DNA from: Paludibacterium sp. | GTDB taxonomy: Bacteria > Pseudomonadota > Gammaproteobacteria > Burkholderiales > Chromobacteriaceae | Length of the DNA stretch: 64,000 nt | Direction of reading: 5' to 3' | Assembly: GCF_019232825.1 (NCBI RefSeq) | Contig: NZ_JAFAND010000117.1 | Span: 1 to 64,000 of the forward strand | Shown here: positions 60,258-64,000 of the stretch, piece by piece | Layout of the letters: each line of letters starts with the position of its first letter | Numbering within the stretch: position 1 is the first letter of the stretch | Made by a program: the position numbers and the translations under genes | The notes under the pieces: model-generated | The model's database searches: none | What the model saw: only the letters and a program-made list of their open reading frames with translations | What the model was told of the DNA's origin: nothing

Positions 60258-61643
60258 TCAGCCTTTCATGCGCTTGAGCACTTCTTCCTTGCCCATCAGC
60301 GCCAGCACGGCGTCCACCGACGGCGTCTGCGCGGTGCCGCACACCAGCACGCGCAACGGCATGCCGAGCTGGCCCATCTTGATGCCCTCATCCTGGCAGA
60401 ACGGTTTGAACAATTCGTGAATCGCCTCGGCGCTCCAGCTCGGCAACGCCGCCAGCCGCTCGGCGAAACGCGTCATGCGCGCGCGCGCCTCCTCAGGCAG
60501 ATGCTTGGCCACGTCTTCCGCCGACGCTTCGCGTTTGCGGTAGAAGTAGTCGGATTCGCGCGCGAGCGCGTTGACGTCCTGCACGCGTTCGCGCACCAGC
60601 GCCAGGACCTCGGTCAGCGCCGGGCCATCGGCGAGCGCGATGCCCTCGGCCGCGAGGCGCGGGGTCACCAGATCGGCCAGCCGCTGCAGGTCGGCGCACT
60701 TGATATGCTGGGCGTTGAGCCACAGCAGCTTTTCGCCGTCGAAGCGCGACGCCGAGGCGCTGACGTCCTTCAAATCGAACCAGTCGATGAACTGCGGCAT
60801 GTCGAAGAACTCGTCGTCACCATGGCCCCAGCCCAGACGCGCCAGGTAGTTGAGCAGCGCCTCGGGCAGAATGCCGCGGTCGGCATAGTCGACCACGCTG
60901 ACCGCGTCGCGGCGCTTCGACATCTTCTGGCCGTTCTCGTTGAGGATCATCGGCAAGTGGGCGTACACCGGCAGCGGCGCGCCCAGCGCCTGCAGAATGT
61001 TGATCTGGCGCGGGGTATTGTTGACGTGGTCGTCGCCGCGGATCACATGGGTGATCTGCATGTCCCAATCGTCCACCACCACGCAGAAGTTATAGGTCGG
61101 ACTGCCGTCCGGACGGGCGATGATCAAGTCGTCCAGCTCTTGATTGCTGATCTCGATGCGGCCCTTGACCGCGTCGTCCCAAGCCACCACGCCATCCAGC
61201 GGCGTCTTGAAACGCACCACAGGCTCGACGCCGGCAGGCGCCGGCGGCAGCGTCTTGCCCGGCTCCGGGCGCCAGCGACGGTCGTAGCGCGGCTTCTCGC
61301 CACGCGCCTCCTGCTCGGCGCGCATCGCCTCCAGCTCTTCCTTGCTGCAATAGCAGTAGTAGGCGTGGCCGGCGTCCACCAACTGCCGGATCACTTCCTT
61401 ATAACGGTCGAAGCGGTGAGTCTGATAGAACGGGCCTTCATCGTAATCCAGGCCGACCCAATGCATGCCGTCGAGAATCGCCTTCACCGACTCCGGGGTT
61501 GAACGCTCGAGATCGGTGTCTTCGATGCGCAGCACGAACACGCCGTGGTGCTTGCGGGCAAAGGCCCAGGAAAACAGCGCGGTGCGCACGCCGCCGATGT
61601 GCAGAAAACCGGTCGGGCTCGGAGCGAAACGGGTACGGATCAT
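60258..61643 (-). CDS. gltX: Glutamate--tRNA ligase
   Basis: A 461-residue class I aminoacyl-tRNA synthetase. The HIGH-like motif [16 protein letters not shown] sits at the N-terminus, and the KMSKR motif in [13 protein letters not shown] lies near residue 235. A zinc-binding-like segment, [13 protein letters not shown], follows the first domain. It charges tRNA-Glu for translation. No tRNA gene was found next to it in this window, and it is separated from the flanking genes by short gaps. Confidence 0.96.
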   Translation of the reverse strand: MIRTRFAPSPTGFLHIGGVRTALFSWAFARKHHGVFVLRIEDTDLERSTPESVKAILDGMHWVGLDYDEGPFYQTHRFDRYKEVIRQLVDAGHAYYCYCSKEELEAMRAEQEARGEKPRYDRRWRPEPGKTLPPAPAGVEPVVRFKTPLDGVVAWDDAVKGRIEISNQELDDLIIARPDGSPTYNFCVVVDDWDMQITHVIRGDDHVNNTPRQINILQALGAPLPVYAHLPMILNENGQKMSKRRDAVSVVDYADRGILPEALLNYLARLGWGHGDDEFFDMPQFIDWFDLKDVSASASRFDGEKLLWLNAQHIKCADLQRLADLVTPRLAAEGIALADGPALTEVLALVRERVQDVNALARESDYFYRKREASAEDVAKHLPEEARARMTRFAERLAALPSWSAEAIHELFKPFCQDEGIKMGQLGMPLRVLVCGTAQTPSVDAVLALMGKEEVLKRMKG

Positions 61644-61710
61644 GAGTCGGGTCCAGCAGGGAAAAATAAACGCTTATTGTACGCTGTCGGCAAAAGCCGC
61701 CGCAAATCGG

Positions 61711-62907
61711 TTACGACCGATGGCGCGCGCCGCGCCAGGCGGAAACCCCGGCCGCGGCGCCCAACACGCACGCCGCCACGCTCCAGCCTGTGCCCTCGGG
61801 CAGCCATAGCGCCAGCATGGCGGCCACACCGGCCAGCATCTGCTGCAGAAAACCGCATAGCGCCATCGCCATGCCGCCCTGGTCGCGCCCGTCGTCCACC
61901 GCCAGCGCCATGCTGTTGGGAAACACCACCGCTTGACTGAACACCGCCCAGCCGTAAAGCAGCACGAACAGCGGCATCCCCAACGCACCCTGCCCGCGCC
62001 ACAGCCCCATCCACAACCAGATTGCCAACCCCGCCAGCACCAGTTGCAGCCCGCCGTGCCGCAGCAGTTGCCGCGCGCCGTGACGCAGCGCCCAGCGGTG
62101 CACGAAGAGCGAGCCCGCCAGGTAACAACCGGCGAACAGCAGCCCCAGCGCGCCAAAGGCGGTCGCGCCCAGCGCGAAATGGCGCCGGAAGACGAATGGG
62201 CTCGCCTGCTGCAGCGTCACCACTACCGCGTAGCCCCAGCCGCCGGCGCTTGCCGCCAGCAGATAGCGCGGCCGGCCAAGCAGCGTCTTGACCGCCCGCC
62301 AGCCGTCGGCTTGCCCCGCCGCGGCCATCGGCGCGATGCGCACCCGCCGCGTGAGCAGCAGCGACGCCAGCGCCGCGACGGCCATCACCGCGAAACCGGC
62401 CGGCCAGCGCGCATAACGCGCGATCAAGCCGCCGACGAACTGCCCGCCGCCCAGCGCACAGATGAACGCCATCGACAACAAGGACAAACGGCGCGCCAGC
62501 TCGTTGCCTTGCCACTGGTCGCGCACCAGAATGCGGCCGATGATGGTCGCGCCGCCGGCGGACGCGCCTTGCACGGCACGCAGTAACAGCAGTTCTCCAT
62601 ACGAGGCGCAAAACGCCAGGCCCAGGCTGCTGGCGAAGAACAGCCACAGCGACGCCATGAGCGGCGCGCGCCGCCCCCAGCGATCGGCGGCCCGGCCCCA
62701 CAACAGCAATGGCGCGGCGGCCGACAAGACAAAGATGGAAATCGACAACTCGACCTGGTTCGGCGTCAGCGCCAAATCGCGCGCCACCTCTGGCAGCGAC
62801 GGCAAGTACACGGTGGTCGCCATCTGCGCCATGAACACCAGCAGGCAAGCCAACGGCACGATGCCGCCGCCGTGTGACGGGTGGGGGTTGGTATTGGGTT
62901 GCGCCAT
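61711..62907 (-). CDS. MFS transporter (DHA1/Bcr-CflA-like)
   Basis: A 398-residue inner-membrane transporter with about 12 membrane segments. The early YLPSLPEVARDLALTPNQVE followed by GRAADRWGRRAPLM (motif A) is typical of the drug:H+ antiporter 1 group, and LRAVQGASAGGATIIGRILV corresponds to the motif B region. The track start at 62910 is a TTG; ATG 62907 is used. The AraC-family gene lies upstream on the same strand and probably controls it. Substrate is unknown. Confidence 0.88.
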   Translation of the reverse strand: MAQPNTNPHPSHGGGIVPLACLLVFMAQMATTVYLPSLPEVARDLALTPNQVELSISIFVLSAAAPLLLWGRAADRWGRRAPLMASLWLFFASSLGLAFCASYGELLLLRAVQGASAGGATIIGRILVRDQWQGNELARRLSLLSMAFICALGGGQFVGGLIARYARWPAGFAVMAVAALASLLLTRRVRIAPMAAAGQADGWRAVKTLLGRPRYLLAASAGGWGYAVVVTLQQASPFVFRRHFALGATAFGALGLLFAGCYLAGSLFVHRWALRHGARQLLRHGGLQLVLAGLAIWLWMGLWRGQGALGMPLFVLLYGWAVFSQAVVFPNSMALAVDDGRDQGGMAMALCGFLQQMLAGVAAMLALWLPEGTGWSVAACVLGAAAGVSAWRGARHRS

Positions 62908-63004
62908 CAATCTTGGTCCGGCAAAAGAGACAATCTCATGCTAACGAGACTCCGCTGGACGCGCCGCTGCCAACGCGCCAATCACGGCGGCGAATCGGAC
63001 AAGT

Positions 63005-63778
63005 TCAGTCTTTGCCCTGCCGGGCATAGTCAGAGGGCGAACGCCGCATCAAGCGGCGAAACATCGCGGCGAAGGCGCCGGGATTGTCGTAGCCCAGATC
63101 GAGCGCCACAGTACTGACCGGCTCGCCGGCCGCTAGGCGCGGCAGCGCGTTCATCACGCTCAGATGCTGCCGCCACAGCTGGTAGGACATGCCCAACTCG
63201 CTGACGAACAAGCGCGACAGCGTCCGGCCCGAAGCGCCGACGGCGCGCGCCAACGTATCCAATCCGCGCGGGTCGGACGGATCGGCGGCCAGCTGCGCGC
63301 ACACCCGCGCCAGCCGCTCGTCGGCATTCACCGGCATCGGCAGGCTCAGGTCGTCCGACCAGGCCAGTTCATCCACCAGCAACTGCATCAGGCGTTGCTC
63401 GCGCTCATCGGAGCATCGCACCCGCTCGGTGCGCACCAGCCGCAGGATCAGCTCGCGCAGCAACGCGGAAACCGTCAGCGCGCGCGGCTCTGCCGGCAAG
63501 CGCGTCATATAGAGCGAGTCCGGCATCACATACAACGTGCGCAACGACACCGCCCCGCGGGCGCGCATGCAGTGCGCCATGCCGGGCGGCATCCACACGC
63601 CGCGCTGCGGCGGCAGCAGCCACATGCGGTCGCCGCATTGCAGCGTCATCACACCGCTGATCGCCACGATCAGTTGCCCCTCGGCGTGCGCATGCGGCCC
63701 GGTGCCGTCACCTGGCGCGTAGTCGCGCGCCAACGTCCAGGCCGACAGATCAGCCGACAGTTGCGTCATGAGCGTCAT
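63005..63778 (-). CDS. AraC-family regulator with N-terminal cupin (NimR-like)
   Basis: A 257-residue regulator. The N-terminal cupin sensor (GPHAHAEGQLIVAISGVMTLQC, then PPQRGVWMPPGMAHCMRARG) is followed by two AraC helix-turn-helix motifs (LDTLARAVGASGRTLSRLF and VSTVALDLGYDNPGAFAAMFRRL). The layout resembles NimR (YeaM), which controls a neighbouring MFS gene. Here too an MFS transporter lies 97 bases downstream on the same strand, so it is the likely target. The ligand is unknown. Confidence 0.9.
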   Translation of the reverse strand: MTLMTQLSADLSAWTLARDYAPGDGTGPHAHAEGQLIVAISGVMTLQCGDRMWLLPPQRGVWMPPGMAHCMRARGAVSLRTLYVMPDSLYMTRLPAEPRALTVSALLRELILRLVRTERVRCSDEREQRLMQLLVDELAWSDDLSLPMPVNADERLARVCAQLAADPSDPRGLDTLARAVGASGRTLSRLFVSELGMSYQLWRQHLSVMNALPRLAAGEPVSTVALDLGYDNPGAFAAMFRRLMRRSPSDYARQGKD

Positions 63779-63828
63779 TGGCCACGAAAGGGAAGGAAAA
63801 CGTCGATTTTAATATGAAATATGGGTAA

Positions 63829-64000
63829 TCAGAGCTGCGATTGTGATTCGCTCGCCGGCGGACGCGGCAGCGACGGCGCCGAACTGTCGCCGGGCAGCGT
63901 ACTGTCCGGCGGGCTCGACAGCCAGCGGAAGACGGTCAGCGACACGACGCGGTAGTCCGGCAAGCTGCCTCGGCAGGTCAGGCACACCGGTTTGCCGTTG
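63829..64000 (-). CDS. Partial gene at the right edge, C-terminus only
   Basis: The minus strand holds an open frame from the window edge to a TGA at 63829-63831. The visible end reads GKPVCLTCRGSLPDYRVVSL, then a Pro/Ser-rich tail ending SESQSQL. The gene's start lies beyond the window. I do not recognise the family from this fragment. A CxxC pair (CLTC) might bind metal. The low-complexity tail suggests a linker or secreted end. Confidence 0.5.
   Translation of the reverse strand, partial: NGKPVCLTCRGSLPDYRVVSLTVFRWLSSPPDSTLPGDSSAPSLPRPPASESQSQL

Noticed and set aside
61644-61710. tRNA gene near gltX
   Set aside because: No cloverleaf-like sequence or T-loop motif was found in this gap or elsewhere in the window by eye.

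Overview
The window is a gene-dense, GC-rich chromosomal segment of a motile Gram-negative bacterium. The pepP-ubiH-ubiI-like block, an RND efflux operon, DsbC, LPP20/FlgT-type flagellar accessory proteins and the fliEFGHIJKLMNOPQR order fit a betaproteobacterium. The Neisseriales (Chromobacteriaceae-like) are my best guess; this is inferred from protein content and has not been tested by phylogeny.

Layout. 1-1632: two unrecognised small genes and an AT-rich promoter region. 1633-4673 (+): a polar amino-acid ABC importer. 4938-9064 (-): the most interesting locus, a four-gene sulfur nanocompartment operon. In transcription order it encodes a rhodanese, an EpsC-type serine O-acetyltransferase, a family 2A encapsulin shell and a cysteine desulfurase with a long disordered cargo-loading N-terminus. 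9374-12174 (-): small single genes (cupin, PpiC-type isomerase, GFA enzyme, DUF2789, FlxA-like). 12314-13151: a tandem repeat, an antitoxin and a truncated PIN toxin. 13278-19714: an RND tripartite pump with a divergent TetR gene and a near-perfect palindromic operator. 19725-31891: sugar O-acetyltransferase, phosphoesterase, pseudouridine synthase, HflX, an MFS/LysR divergent pair, aspA with a LysR gene, an LD-carboxypeptidase, an ABC-F ATPase and an acyl-CoA-binding protein. 32107-38233 (-): a redox-dead DsbC paralogue, dsbC, two ubiquinone hydroxylases, pepP and yebC. 39412-52892 (-): flagellar export, switch, basal-body and hook-length genes, headed by a free-standing CheB-type methylesterase and the sigma-54 activator FleR. 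52972-64000: LMW phosphatase, uvrB, pbpG, a small Cys-rich secreted protein, flgT/flgP-like genes, eamA, gltX, and an AraC/MFS pair, with a partial gene at the right edge.

How the parts work together. In the encapsulin operon, serine acetyltransferase would supply O-acetylserine for cysteine synthesis, the desulfurase would strip sulfur from cysteine inside the shell, and the rhodanese could move the sulfane sulfur. A convergent amino-acid importer next door could supply substrate, and a remote eamA-type exporter could release excess O-acetylserine/cysteine; both links are inference. The flagellar genes form an almost continuous minus-strand cluster with many overlapping starts and stops. A sigma-54-like promoter lies ahead of its first gene.

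Intergenic DNA carries a dispersed family of about 100-bp repeats, each built of two adjacent palindromes (copies near 9.8, 20.3, 20.4 and, more diverged, 32.0 kb). No rRNA, tRNA, CRISPR array or transposase was recognised. The ORF track begins many proteins at upstream GTG/TTG/ATG codons. I moved starts where a ribosome-binding site, signal peptide or family length favoured an internal ATG or GTG.
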